64,000 nucleotides of DNA from Salinibaculum rarum (GTDB lineage: Archaea; Halobacteriota; Halobacteria; Halobacteriales; Haloarculaceae). The translations under genes were made by a program, and so were the position numbers. Each line of letters opens with the position of its first letter. The first letter of the stretch is position 1. The notes below the pieces were generated by a model, which worked only from the letters and a program-made list of their open reading frames with translations, was not told the DNA's origin and ran no database searches. Shown one piece after another: positions 53,059 to 62,074 of this stretch. Location of the stretch: positions 2,046,001 through 2,110,000 of the forward strand of contig NZ_CP129992.1 of the NCBI RefSeq assembly GCF_030505615.1, read 5' to 3'.

Positions 53059-55341
53059 ATGGGTTCAGTCGATTTGTCGTTGATGGCTCGTGTCTTTTCT
53101 GAGCGATACTCCCCGTCTCTTGCAGCGTTTGAGGACAAACCACCAACGGTCGATGCACTATCCAGCGACGGAGATGCAATTGATATCCAGGCCATAGTGG
53201 ACTCACTGGACTCATTCCCCGAGTTGCAAGCCGACGACGGTGTGTGGCTCCCACTGCATAAACCAGAGTCTGCCGAACTCACCGGTGAATTCGTACGATA
53301 CAGTGACGAGGATCGTCGAACAATACTCAAATACCACTGGTCACCAGTTGACCGAGAGAATTTCCAATCGATTCGGAAAGCCGGGACAACAATGATTGGG
53401 TGGCGGCTCCGGTTCTGGACTGACGACTACACTCCATCATCGCTACCGAGTTACATGCCGGGCGGTGACGCAGATGATTCCCAATCAGTCTTGGAGCTCG
53501 TTCCGGAGCATCTTGCTGCCGCACAGTGGAATACAACGCAGCGAAGCAACTTCTTCACGCACCTCACCGAGTTTGTCACAGCCGAAAAAGAACGAGCCCG
53601 GCAGGAACGCATTGACAAGTACGACTCATTTGATCAGCACACCTATCAGCACCGGGAAGGCGGCCTTCACGAGGCAGTACCCGTCTACCAAGACACCAGC
53701 ACTAACCCGACACAGTGGCACGTCTCAGCACCATCAGATGAGGACGACGATACTACTGTAGACTACATTTGTGCGGAAACAAACCTGTGGGAAGACACGG
53801 AAATCATGATCGACACGCCACCATGGGTTCAGTCACAGTCTGGCCTTCCAGCCCTTGGTGAAATAGTGGATTCTCAAACGCGAGCGCTGACCTTTGTCAT
53901 CTCTACGGACGCAGCAGACCCGCAAGCTGCCAGTCGATCGCTTCGAACTATCTTCGACAACGATGAGTTCGTCATCAGCCTGTACCCAATCTTCAATGCC
54001 CTGCCATACGACCGCGAGCTCGATTGTATTTCTCGCGTCCAGCAACAAAACGCGAAATACGGACCCGTCGCGGGGAACAGCGGCCTCTCGTTTGAACCAG
54101 CACGCGCACTCAACACGGAATTCCCGGAGCTAAACGAGTCACAACGCAACGCAGCCTATCAAGCGCTCTGTACCGATGACATCACGCTGATTCACGGGCC
54201 GCCAGGGACAGGGAAAACCCGGACACTCGTCGCAGTGATTCGAGAATTCGTCGAGCGCGGCAACAAAGTCCTCGCCTGTGCTCACTCCAACCAAGCAACG
54301 GATAACCTCCTCGTCGGCAACAGTACCGTTGACGAACCAGACCCTGATTCACTGCACGAAGCACATGTGAACGACGAACTCCAACTCGCCCGGACAGGCA
54401 CTGGAAGCACCAACCGTGTCGTCCAACGAAACCACCAGACACGACACCCCGGAAACGCCGACGTCGTCGGCGCAACGATGTCCGCCGCTGCCGAATTCGA
54501 CACGAACGAATTCGACGTCGCAATCGTCGACGAAGCCTCACAAGCGTCTATACCAGCGACATTCGCTCCCTGGCTCGCCGCGGAACGCATGGTTCTCGCC
54601 GGCGACCACAAGCAACTCCCACCGTACGCCAGTGATGAAATGCGAGACCGTGACCTGGAAGTCAGTCTGTATGAACACCTCGTCGACCGGTACGGACAGG
54701 ACGCTGCGCAATTACTCGACACGCAGTACCGAATGCACGAAGACATCGCCGCGTTCCCAAGCGCCGAGTTTTACGACGGGAAAGTGAAAACAGTGGACCG
54801 GCCCAACGATCCATACACCCTATGGGACCTGCCTCCGGTCACCGCACATCACGTCACTGGAACCGAAACCCAACGATACGGCACGTCCTACGCCAATGAA
54901 GCCGAAGCAGACATCATCGCCACTCACGTCAACGACTTACGGAATCGCGGAACACCAAGTGAACGAATCGGCGTCATAACCGGGTATACCGGACAAATAC
55001 AGACAATTCGAAACAAACTCAACGACCTCTCTGTCTCAACCGACAAAATCGAGATTGACACCGTTGACTCCTTCCAAGGCGGTGAACGAACCGTGATTCT
55101 CATGTCGTTCGTCCGTTCCAACGACACCGGCCACTCCGGATTCCTCTCACTCCCTGACGTCGGCCCGCGCCGACTCAACGTCGCCCTCACACGTGCCAAA
55201 AAACGCCTCGTTCTCGTCGGGAATTGGGACACACTCACGACACCAGAACCAACCCGCGACGACTGCAGCGACGTGTACGGGAACCTCCGCAGTTGGCTCA
55301 TCGAGAATGACTGCTTCGAAAGCACTGAGTCACGAGAGTAG
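53059..55341 (+). CDS. SF1 helicase, DNA2/NAM7 (Upf1-like) type
   Basis: About 760 residues. The helicase core is complete: motif I HGPPGTGKTRTL, motif II AIVDEASQAS, motif III LAGDHKQLPPYA, motif IV/Va LLDTQYRMHEDI, SFQGGERTVILMS and VI RLNVALTRAKKRLV. The N-terminal 370 residues are a variable domain with no nuclease motif. The frame opens further at 52963, but that part reads through an IS remnant; ATG 53059 or 53083 are the likely starts and the native 5' end may have been replaced. Such helicases appear in DNA repair, RNA metabolism and defence islands. Confidence 0.85.
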   Translation: MGSVDLSLMARVFSERYSPSLAAFEDKPPTVDALSSDGDAIDIQAIVDSLDSFPELQADDGVWLPLHKPESAELTGEFVRYSDEDRRTILKYHWSPVDRENFQSIRKAGTTMIGWRLRFWTDDYTPSSLPSYMPGGDADDSQSVLELVPEHLAAAQWNTTQRSNFFTHLTEFVTAEKERARQERIDKYDSFDQHTYQHREGGLHEAVPVYQDTSTNPTQWHVSAPSDEDDDTTVDYICAETNLWEDTEIMIDTPPWVQSQSGLPALGEIVDSQTRALTFVISTDAADPQAASRSLRTIFDNDEFVISLYPIFNALPYDRELDCISRVQQQNAKYGPVAGNSGLSFEPARALNTEFPELNESQRNAAYQALCTDDITLIHGPPGTGKTRTLVAVIREFVERGNKVLACAHSNQATDNLLVGNSTVDEPDPDSLHEAHVNDELQLARTGTGSTNRVVQRNHQTRHPGNADVVGATMSAAAEFDTNEFDVAIVDEASQASIPATFAPWLAAERMVLAGDHKQLPPYASDEMRDRDLEVSLYEHLVDRYGQDAAQLLDTQYRMHEDIAAFPSAEFYDGKVKTVDRPNDPYTLWDLPPVTAHHVTGTETQRYGTSYANEAEADIIATHVNDLRNRGTPSERIGVITGYTGQIQTIRNKLNDLSVSTDKIEIDTVDSFQGGERTVILMSFVRSNDTGHSGFLSLPDVGPRRLNVALTRAKKRLVLVGNWDTLTTPEPTRDDCSDVYGNLRSWLIENDCFESTESRE

Positions 55342-55427
55342 TACGCAGAGTTGTCGGAACTCTGGATTCTTACCAAACAGGCAGTCACTCTTGCTAGAAT
55401 GTTTGGTAAGAAGTTGAGTGGCGATGA

Positions 55428-55601
55428 TCACGGAACCAGCCGGACATTCCACTTGTCTCTAACTTTCGGGCGAAGGTCTATGAGTTCGGCATTATCGCCA
55501 TGCATCCGTTTTATCCCCGCTGCTGTTACTCCCCGGTTTGAAAGGTCTAGGTTGTCAGTCTCCCACGTTCCGTACGGTAAGAAGCCGAGTTTTTCAAACA
55601 C
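55428..55601 (-). CDS. Possible 57-aa protein or gene fragment
   Basis: GTG 55601 opens a frame reading VFEKLGFLPYGTWETDNLDL, SNRGVTAAGIKRMHG and DLRPKVRDKWNVRLVP. Composition is coding-like, but a stop precedes it closely and no neighbour shares its orientation within 100 bp. It could be the tail of a lost gene. The rest of the 384-bp gap shows nothing. Confidence 0.25.
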   Translation of the reverse strand: MFEKLGFLPYGTWETDNLDLSNRGVTAAGIKRMHGDNAELIDLRPKVRDKWNVRLVP

Positions 55602-55725
55602 AAGAGACCGTCACAGAACAGTTACCATTCTCGCCAGCCACGCAGACCGAGTCTTCGATACAAAAAAGATATCGAGCACTCACCAATGACCAGTCCCGAT
55701 TGGGATTGTTCTTGTGACGCTCTGT

Positions 55726-56823
55726 CTACAGTTCAATGACGCGCGACAACACGGTCAGATCATTGTGATATACAGACACTAGCGTACGAGAGTCGAGTTC
55801 AACTGTATTTGCAGGCGGCCCGTTTTCTGCGATTTGTAACTCTCCGGTTTCGGAGAGGCCGAGATACAGTGTGTCTCCTTCAGTAACTGGTTCCGGGAAC
55901 GGAGCGGAACCTCGGTCCTGGTCTGTTGAGAGAGCAACCCTCGATTCTGTTGGGAGTTGGCTCCCGTTAGCGAGTGTCAGTTGTACAGCCGTTCGGTCGT
56001 CTGTCGGTTCAGTCCGGAACTCGAATCCGTTTTCCATCGCTGTGGATGCCCAATCGGGCTTCTGAATACTGGTGTCACCAACAGCAGAGATCGTTGCTGT
56101 CAACTCCTGTGTGCGTTCTGTTCCATTCTTGTCTGTAGATGAGATCTGCCCCGTGTTACGGCCGATAAATCCGGACTCCAACACAGTTACCGTTGCAGTG
56201 AATTCGACGTTCGAGGCACTCTCAGGCACAAGTGGACTATTCTTTCCAGTCGCTTCATACCGCACGCCAGTACCATTTTGTAGTTTCACGACCTCCGTCG
56301 CTTCACCCCATTCGAAACGTTTGAGAGAGTCCTTGATAAGGTCGAGACCCATCGCCGTCTGTGGACTTGGGACATCGCTTCCAATTTGGTACGCAGTTTT
56401 TCCCTCCGACGATATCTGAGAATACGCCTTGTCCCGGCTGTTTGGCGACCACAGCGTCACCGTCTTCTCAGTATTGCTGAAACTTTTTTGCGTTTCTCTC
56501 CAGACATCTCCAGCGTTGAATTTCGACGTCCCCAATTGGGTGGTTGTCTGTTCACCCCTGTCGATCGTAACATCAGTCTGAGCGGTAACCGAGTCTGCTT
56601 CAGTGACAGTCGATTTATGCGTGTTAAACAGCGTCTCCCAATCAATTCCATCTTCAGTCGCGCCATCTGGATAGGAAAACTCTGAGAGAGCTGGCGTCGT
56701 TGATGTTGGTGAAGACGTCCCGGACTGTGAGTTGCTGTTCCCGGAGCACCCGGCGAGCATTGTAGTCGCTGCAATACCAGTCGTGAGAAATGTACGCCTC
56801 GAAACAGGAGCGTTATCTGTCAT
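55726..56823 (-). CDS. Tat-exported lipoprotein, DUF7537-like
   Basis: 365 residues from MTDNAPVSRRTFLTTGIAAT. The twin-arginine motif SRRTFL and lipobox MLAGC are clear; Cys at about residue 26. A Ser/Thr linker is followed by two beta-rich domains separated by QKPDWASTAMENGFEFRTEP. This parallels the 24207-25337 lipoprotein, which has a Sec-like signal instead. Both may bind a hydrophobic ligand at the cell surface. ATG 56823 places the Tat motif correctly; the longer frame to 56946 does not. Confidence 0.75.
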   Translation of the reverse strand: MTDNAPVSRRTFLTTGIAATTMLAGCSGNSNSQSGTSSPTSTTPALSEFSYPDGATEDGIDWETLFNTHKSTVTEADSVTAQTDVTIDRGEQTTTQLGTSKFNAGDVWRETQKSFSNTEKTVTLWSPNSRDKAYSQISSEGKTAYQIGSDVPSPQTAMGLDLIKDSLKRFEWGEATEVVKLQNGTGVRYEATGKNSPLVPESASNVEFTATVTVLESGFIGRNTGQISSTDKNGTERTQELTATISAVGDTSIQKPDWASTAMENGFEFRTEPTDDRTAVQLTLANGSQLPTESRVALSTDQDRGSAPFPEPVTEGDTLYLGLSETGELQIAENGPPANTVELDSRTLVSVYHNDLTVLSRVIEL

Positions 56824-57536
56824 ACAACAATTCGCCCGAGAAAGACCTGTTATTAAATAGTTATCCCATTTTCTATATTCTGAGAAGATCGGTATTTCTA
56901 CCGTATAATGTTTACTGGTGAGAAATACACACAGAGTACAAACCAAACTCTGCTGACCACATATTAGTACCTTCCCAACTACCGGCGAACAGGCACTCTC
57001 GCCCGTTAGGAGAAAACGATCCCGGCTGAGAGAAGCTATGAACTGGATTCTATAACCGCCACCCTAAATCAAGTCGATAACGGGGTCCCCCTGTTGACTC
57101 TTCTCCACCCCACCCCCACCCTTGCCTCGAAAACAAATCGATAAGCGTCCCCCCGTCCCCGGGGGGTTTAAACCATCTCACCTTTTGGTTAGAAATTAGG
57201 TAGCGAAGGTCACGGAACGACTGACCATTCCAGTTCGCACCTTACAAAGGCTCCTTATTTTACGAGTGCCTGTTAGAGGCAGGGTACTACATACAGAAAG
57301 AAAAAGTCAGCAGTCTGTTCTGGTCTTCAATAACCTTGGCAAATGAAAACACGTCTCTGATTACTATCAAAACTAACCACCTACAAGTCATTGATAGTAT
57401 AGTGTCTAGCCCTTTTACTACGCGACGTTACTAGCCAGTTAGTGAACTAGGTTGCTTGTATTACTTAAGCCGATAAAATGCCGGGTTTTAGGCCCTAGTA
57501 AACAGGTTTATGAATATTCCGTACTATGTAGGAAAT
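56824..57536. other. Non-coding stretch with repeat R2
   Basis: 713 bp. Apart from R2 at 57070-57175 it is AT-rich, especially 57340-57530, and looks like promoter or intergenic filler of an accessory element. I see no ORF or RNA gene. Confidence 0.4.
57070..57175. repeat. Direct repeat R2, 106 bp
   Basis: Second copy of R1 (52703-52809), same orientation, 4.4 kb apart. Differences are a few substitutions and 1-bp indels. The stretch between R1 and R2 holds the helicase and a lipoprotein, so recombination between the copies could excise or invert nothing but would delete those genes. Confidence 0.85.
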
Positions 57537-57653
57537 ATGGGACTTGAGTACTTCAGCTCTCCAAAGCATGAGGTTCCAGAGGACAAGGATGTTGAACGCA
57601 CGAAAGAACTCCACGAGAAGTTGTTTGGAGATGACATGGTGGATGAACTCTAA
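57537..57653 (+). CDS. Possible 38-aa acidic protein
   Basis: Reads MGLEYFSSPKHEVPEDKDVE then RTKELHEKLFGDDMVDEL. It is acidic and helical, with an AT-rich promoter-like region upstream. It precedes the 57801 gene by 148 bp on the same strand. Size makes the call uncertain. Confidence 0.35.
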   Translation: MGLEYFSSPKHEVPEDKDVERTKELHEKLFGDDMVDEL

Positions 57654-57800
57654 AGCCAAGCGCAATCAGGCACGTTGCAAGTGCTTCGGAGGTCCTGGCA
57701 CTTCGGCACAGCAGACCGAGTGGTAAGAATAGTAAGAAGCAGTTTGACCCTGGTGAACGTGACCAAAGAGACTACACTGGATCCAAGTGAGACACGTACT

Positions 57801-58271
57801 ATGTCAGAAAAGTACTCAGCGCACACAGACCGCGTATCCGACAAAGTCGATGTAACCTACGAGATCGACATGCTGTTCAAAAACCAGAGTGCGAAGATTA
57901 ACTTACTTGATCGTGGCGGTGACGTCGAAGTCATCGTGTCGGATATTCCAGTACCGTTTGGCTATCATCAAAATTACGAGATTCAACAAACAGACACTGA
58001 AAAACTGAAACAGCATGCAGTGGCAAGATGGATTTTAGAGGATACTGCAAGGGTTCTTGACAAGTATGGGTGGACGTCATCAAGTAACGAGACCCATAGT
58101 GGTAATCTGTATTTAAGAGACGTGTACTTCACATGCGCCCGTGAGAACGTAGACGAGGCAGTAATGGATACAAAGAAATTTCTCACTGAATTAGAGGAGC
58201 AGGTGCTGCATCATAATCGAAAGTTTGGACGTGATACACCAGAGTCACCAAGCGAAATCCTTCGTGACTGA
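57801..58271 (+). CDS. Unknown protein, paralogue of 62075-62551
   Basis: 156 residues from MSEKYSAHTDRVSDKVDVTY. Shared blocks with the 62075 product: DVTYEID, then KINLLDRGGDVEVIVSDIPV, a helix with HAVARWILEDTARVL and LYLRDVYFTCARENVDEAVM. The fold looks alpha/beta, about 150 residues, cytoplasmic. The two paralogues lie at the two ends of a 4.7-kb block that holds a regulator and an operon, which suggests a shared mobile unit. Family unknown. The start is the ATG at 57801; the longer frame at 57675 is unlikely. Confidence 0.6.
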   Translation: MSEKYSAHTDRVSDKVDVTYEIDMLFKNQSAKINLLDRGGDVEVIVSDIPVPFGYHQNYEIQQTDTEKLKQHAVARWILEDTARVLDKYGWTSSSNETHSGNLYLRDVYFTCARENVDEAVMDTKKFLTELEEQVLHHNRKFGRDTPESPSEILRD

Positions 58272-58317
58272 AAGAAAGGGATACTCCATACTGCAGATAC
58301 TCCTTGAAGAACGAGCG

Positions 58318-58419
58318 ATGAATCGCGTAGAGACGCTGTCAATCTTACTGGCTCCCCGGGTAGTTCGCCGATTACGTGTCTGGCTCCGTCTCGTCGTCAA
58401 ATGGCTGCTCAGGAACTGA
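58318..58419 (+). CDS. Possible 33-aa basic amphipathic peptide
   Basis: MNRVETLSILLAPRVVRRLR followed by VWLRLVVKWLLRN. It is strongly basic and amphipathic, unlike normal haloarchaeal proteins. It could be a small toxin-like or membrane-active peptide, or chance. It follows the 57801 gene by 46 bp. Confidence 0.2.
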   Translation: MNRVETLSILLAPRVVRRLRVWLRLVVKWLLRN

Positions 58420-58437
58420 TACGCTGCTGATGACTGT

Positions 58438-59022
58438 TTATCGTGGTCGTTCGAACGTATCCACTGCCGACTCGATTTCAGCTCTCTCTTCAGGCGTGAC
58501 CTCAATATCAAGTTTCGATGCGATGGTTTCGAGACCGTGTAAATCTGTGTCGGGTTGGTAGAGAAAGGACTCGAACAGTGCGAATGTGTGGCCGGTGAGT
58601 CCCTCCTCATCGAGTTGGGCAGCGAACTGTTCGATAGTCGGGAGTAGGCCGCGGCGAAGACTCACCGTCACGTCGATATCCTCGCCGTAACTGAGCCCGG
58701 CGTTCTGGATCGCATCCCGGAATCGCGTGTCGATGATGTCGTCGCTGAAAAGCATGCCGAGCATCAGAAGCGCGAGCACGTCCTGTGTCCCTGTTCGGAT
58801 CGGTGCGAGTCGCTCGCAGTCTTCACCAGTGAACACGTCTGCAAGATCATCGGCTGGTAGCGTCGGGTAGAGGACACTGAAGTCTTGTAGGGTTTCAGTG
58901 AGACGAGTTCTGAGTCGTTGTCTGAGTTCGCTGTGCTCGGCAATGTCGGGGTCCGGATCTGCAAGGATCTCGGCTTCGTCGCCGGTCAGAAGTCCGAGTG
59001 GACAAGGGAAGGAGTCGGTCAT
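58438..59022 (-). CDS. Unknown protein, last gene of a three-gene operon
   Basis: 194 residues: MTDSFPCPLGLLTGDEAEIL, then two helical domains (LRTRLTETLQDFSVLYPTLP; DVLALLMLGMLFSDDIIDTR). Mostly helical and acidic, cytoplasmic. Its start overlaps the stop of the Tat protein gene (ATGA), so it is translationally coupled. No family recognised. Confidence 0.6.
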   Translation of the reverse strand: MTDSFPCPLGLLTGDEAEILADPDPDIAEHSELRQRLRTRLTETLQDFSVLYPTLPADDLADVFTGEDCERLAPIRTGTQDVLALLMLGMLFSDDIIDTRFRDAIQNAGLSYGEDIDVTVSLRRGLLPTIEQFAAQLDEEGLTGHTFALFESFLYQPDTDLHGLETIASKLDIEVTPEERAEIESAVDTFERPR

Positions 59023-59696
59023 GCCATTGCTCCGTGCGTGTCGTACAGGGTACGTTGCAGTGTCGCGTATTCATCAAGGAGTAACTTGATCGGTGGATCG
59101 GTGTCGGTCGGGCCGAACGCGAGAGTGCCGAGGACGACGTTGCCAAGGAATTGATGACGCATACGGTCGGTGAGAATGTGTTCTGCACCTTCGTTGGAGT
59201 TGTGAAACAGCGATTTCTCGAAGATCTCGACGCGCCAGTCAGAAACCTGATCGCCACGCGTGTATGACTGGTCGAACTCAATCAGTGGGGTAGTCTCCGC
59301 TCGGTATGCTTCCACGTACTCATCGTAGGATTGCTGTGCAGCCGTCTCGATCGATGTTCGGGGAAGCGGGTCCTCGGAAACCAGAGCTACGGAGGACAGC
59401 ACCCATTCCGGGTCGGACTGCACCTCTCCACTCCAGTACCCTTGGACAGCAATGTCAGTACTTGTCACGTCGAGTGTCAACTCTTCCAAAGCGTCGATGA
59501 ACGAGTTTGAGTTTGGTGTGGGGTATGACTCGAATCCGGGTGGGACCTCAGAAGCGGGAATCACGAGGTCAGTGGCAGTGACGGTCGTGTCGCCGCCCGT
59601 AGTGGTCCCCTCATCAGCCGTGCGGGTCGGAACCCCGATGACACCGATGCCGCCAATACCTTGCAGGAATGCTCGCCGCGTGTTGGTGCGAGTCAT
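59019..59696 (-). CDS. Tat-signal protein, unknown
   Basis: 225 residues: TRTNTRRAFLQGIGGIGVIG is a Tat signal, with a likely cleavage after TRTA. There is no lipobox, so it is released or held by partners. The mature domain is alpha/beta (VIPASEVPPGFESYPTPNSN; VQGYWSGEVQSDPEWVLSSV). Part of the 60723-58438 operon. Its function is unknown; exported proteins in such units are sometimes coat or adhesion components. Confidence 0.65.
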   Translation of the reverse strand: MTRTNTRRAFLQGIGGIGVIGVPTRTADEGTTTGGDTTVTATDLVIPASEVPPGFESYPTPNSNSFIDALEELTLDVTSTDIAVQGYWSGEVQSDPEWVLSSVALVSEDPLPRTSIETAAQQSYDEYVEAYRAETTPLIEFDQSYTRGDQVSDWRVEIFEKSLFHNSNEGAEHILTDRMRHQFLGNVVLGTLAFGPTDTDPPIKLLLDEYATLQRTLYDTHGAMA

Positions 59697-59778
59697 CGGA
59701 ACCGATGTGTACCGTCCAAGTTACTGGTCCGTGGGTAGTGTGGTTGCAGTACAACCGTGCCGCTGAACGTGTTTCCGG

Positions 59779-60723
59779 TCATGTGAGTTTAATCAGTCCG
59801 GCACTGCTGTCGTTGATGTCGCCTCGCTGGTCGAGCACTGTGAGTATCTTCCGCGCCTCGCGTGGCGCGACGTCGTACTCCGCTTGAAACCGATCAAGGA
59901 GCGTTGCAAGGACCGCGCCAGGCTCGTTTTTCAGTTCGCTTGGTTCGTCAGTCAGCTCCGCAATGCTGGTCTGCATTGCCGTGGCGAGTTCAGCTTGACT
60001 CAGATCATGGCCGTAGAACAAAGGCCACTGACTGTCAGGCGTTGGTCGTGGCAGACGGTCGGCCCGGTGTGTGAGCGTGCCTGCTAAGGTGATCACGGAT
60101 TCGCGCGCGACGCCGGGGTCGGGATCGGGCCATTGGTGTGTCCCGATTTCGATCACACCCCACGACGTTGATTGAACGACGATTGCCGTCACAAGAACCG
60201 GTCGAGTGGCGTTGCGTTGGCCGCTGGTTTGGGCGATCAGAATCGGTTTGCGAGACGAGAAGACGGTTCGCGTGAGCCCGTTGACCTCGTCCCGTGTGTA
60301 GGTGGAGTCGATCCAGTCTGTGTACGCTGCTCGGTCACTATCCACCGACGCCTCGTTGAGTTTCTGGTCGTGGTATCCGTCGATATCATCACTGTACGGG
60401 TGGTCGTCGTCGAAGTAGGTTATGCGGCAGGCGAGGCTGCGTTTTTGATAGGCACAGGTTCCATCAGGGGTATAGAGTGCTGTGACTGTGCGGCCTCGAC
60501 CTGCTGGATGCTCCTCGTATCTCTCTGCCAGTGATGCAGAGTCTGCATGGAGGCCGGCAACTGTGTACGGTGGTTCAACGTCGGTTGTTTTTGGGAGGAG
60601 TTGATGCAATCGAGGATCAGACTCGGCTGGCTGTCGCATATGCGCGTCCGTTGCCGGCATCATCGCTGAAGTGGTCAGGGCTCGCGCCCCGCCGACCAGC
60701 GGCAGGTTGTAGCTCTCGGTCAT
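59779..60723 (-). CDS. Unknown protein, first gene of the operon, C-terminal winged-helix-like
   Basis: 314 residues. An N-terminal low-complexity start (MTESYNLPLVGGARALTTSA), a middle beta-rich domain (TVTALYTPDGTCAYQKRSLA; ILIAQTSGQRNATRPVLVTA; STSWGVIEIGTHQ) and a C-terminal helical segment with a wHTH feel (LDRFQAEYDVAPREARKILT; LDQRGDINDSSAGLIKLT). It lies divergent to the double-RHH regulator, whose operators could control it. Family not recognised. Confidence 0.6.
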   Translation of the reverse strand: MTESYNLPLVGGARALTTSAMMPATDAHMRQPAESDPRLHQLLPKTTDVEPPYTVAGLHADSASLAERYEEHPAGRGRTVTALYTPDGTCAYQKRSLACRITYFDDDHPYSDDIDGYHDQKLNEASVDSDRAAYTDWIDSTYTRDEVNGLTRTVFSSRKPILIAQTSGQRNATRPVLVTAIVVQSTSWGVIEIGTHQWPDPDPGVARESVITLAGTLTHRADRLPRPTPDSQWPLFYGHDLSQAELATAMQTSIAELTDEPSELKNEPGAVLATLLDRFQAEYDVAPREARKILTVLDQRGDINDSSAGLIKLT

Positions 60724-60848
60724 GGTTGCTGTGACTGTTGAATCTGGTTTCCAGTCGTGTCGAGTGTCCGTGCCGGGCTGGTGCTATTGCTGTGCTGTTG
60801 GTCGCTGATTTGGCCGGGCATCTGCATAGGAAGTGTTCCGTATACGAC

Positions 60849-60897
60849 TAGTCATAACATTACGTCATGACTATAAATTTTGTGACCAAGGTGTCAC
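60849..60897. promoter_or_regulatory. Divergent promoter with two inverted repeats
   Basis: TAGTCAT at 60849-60855 pairs with ATGACTA at 60867-60873, overlapping a TATA box (tataaattt, 60872-60880). GTGACCAAGGTGTCAC at 60882-60897 forms a second repeat between TATA and the ATG at 60908. The arrangement is what a ribbon-helix-helix repressor would use to silence its own gene and perhaps the divergent operon. Confidence 0.65.
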
Positions 60898-60907
60898 GCT
60901 TAATTAT

Positions 60908-61429
60908 ATGGCCGTCAAACAACCGATTATGGCCGATAGAGAATCCCTGAACCTTCGCATTCAACAAGGGTTGCGTGACCACGTCGCCGATATTGCCCGG
61001 GAGGTTGAAGGCGGCGATAGCCCGCGTGAACTCAGTGCCACAGCTGAGAATCTTATCTACGTCGGCATGGGAATCAAATGCGCTGACCAGCGCTCCGATG
61101 ACTCGATTCTCCCTACGATTGAAGGCCCATTCGGCGTGCTCCCACGGCCATGGGCTGAACCATCATTCGACGGCGACGACGTCAGACTCGGCACTCGCGT
61201 CGATTCTGACATAATCGATACGCTTGAAGCAGCATTCAATAAAACCAAACACACGGCAGCAAAACAAGCCCTCCGCTTAGGCGTCATCCTCCTTGAAAAA
61301 GATGCCATTACTATCCGCGGACCCGGAGGCGTTCGCCGGCCGTTTGCCAACGTGGATGTCACTGGAGAACTCCACGGTGAGCGAGCACAAGCCGCACTCA
61401 CTACGCTCCAAGCTTATCCAAATGAGTAA
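60908..61429 (+). CDS. Tandem ribbon-helix-helix regulator
   Basis: 173 residues. Two RHH-type units are visible: SLNLRIQQGLRDHVADIARE with ENLIYVGMGI, and VRLGTRVDSDIIDTLEAAFN with AAKQALRLGVILLE. A single chain would thus carry two DNA-binding ribbons. Start ATG 60908 lies right after the two inverted repeats. It diverges from the 60723 operon and probably represses it and itself. This is typical of plasmid or virus control genes. Confidence 0.72.
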   Translation: MAVKQPIMADRESLNLRIQQGLRDHVADIAREVEGGDSPRELSATAENLIYVGMGIKCADQRSDDSILPTIEGPFGVLPRPWAEPSFDGDDVRLGTRVDSDIIDTLEAAFNKTKHTAAKQALRLGVILLEKDAITIRGPGGVRRPFANVDVTGELHGERAQAALTTLQAYPNE

Positions 61430-61553
61430 ACCAGTCTCCAGACGGGTTCCGGCCGATCTCTTTTTGCTCAACCAGGAAAGACTCCCGTCGCACTTCGAAA
61501 CAGTGTCACTCAAGAATAGTAGGATAACTCAGCGGTTCAAATCCACCGAGTGA
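61422..61553 (+). CDS. Possible 43-aa protein coupled to the RHH gene
   Basis: ATG 61422 overlaps the RHH stop by 8 bp. It reads MSKPVSRRVPADLFLLNQER followed by LPSHFETVSLKNSRITQRFK. Basic and short. Overlap with the regulator gene favours translational coupling, but it could be chance. Confidence 0.35.
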   Translation: MSKPVSRRVPADLFLLNQERLPSHFETVSLKNSRITQRFKSTE

Positions 61554-61642
61554 TATGCTGACCAACTAAGCGACCAATGCAGACGATGAACCCAACAGTT
61601 CAGTGAAACGATATTTGTGCTAGCGTCTAATACTGATACGGT

Positions 61643-61921
61643 ATGGAAACTTGGGAATGTACCCATTGTGGCGATCAGGTAACAGCATCTAACAATGACG
61701 CGCTCAAGGAGAAGAAGAATACCCATCTAATTGAACGACATCGACAGGAATTAGCAGAAGATTTTAAAACCAATTGGACAGGAAACAAATGCCAGTCATG
61801 CGGACAAATTATACCAGACGAATACGATACGCAAGACTACTTGATCTGTCCTCACTGTGGCCATGACCATGCGAGATATTGGGCTGGATTCGGATACGCT
61901 TCAACGTATACCTACGATTGA
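61643..61921 (+). CDS. Small multi-zinc-finger protein
   Basis: 92 residues. WECTHCGDQV with a later HLIERH makes a C2H2-like finger; KCQSCGQIIPDEY and ICPHCGHDHARYW make a zinc ribbon. A helical linker joins them. Proteins of this kind are common in haloarchaeal viruses and plasmids and may bind DNA or protein. Normal start and a clear AT-rich upstream region. Confidence 0.75.
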   Translation: METWECTHCGDQVTASNNDALKEKKNTHLIERHRQELAEDFKTNWTGNKCQSCGQIIPDEYDTQDYLICPHCGHDHARYWAGFGYASTYTYD

Positions 61922-62074
61922 CTACTCCCGCGGCAAGTCTGAACTGCTGGCCTTTACTGAGAGATGCAGTATCGTCCGGCACCATTGACTCACGCCTGAA
62001 GCGACTCTCATTGTAATTAATTGCAAGTAAAGCGGATGTGAAGACTCAATAGTCAGAAATGCATTTGATGAGAT

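Noticed and set aside
52703..57175. R1/R2 as a CRISPR array
   Set aside because: Only two units 4.4 kb apart and no regular spacers; no cas genes in the window.
61528..61552. T-arm-like word ggttcaaatcc, possible tRNA
   Set aside because: Flanking bases do not pair as a T-stem, and no acceptor or anticodon arm is found within tRNA distance.
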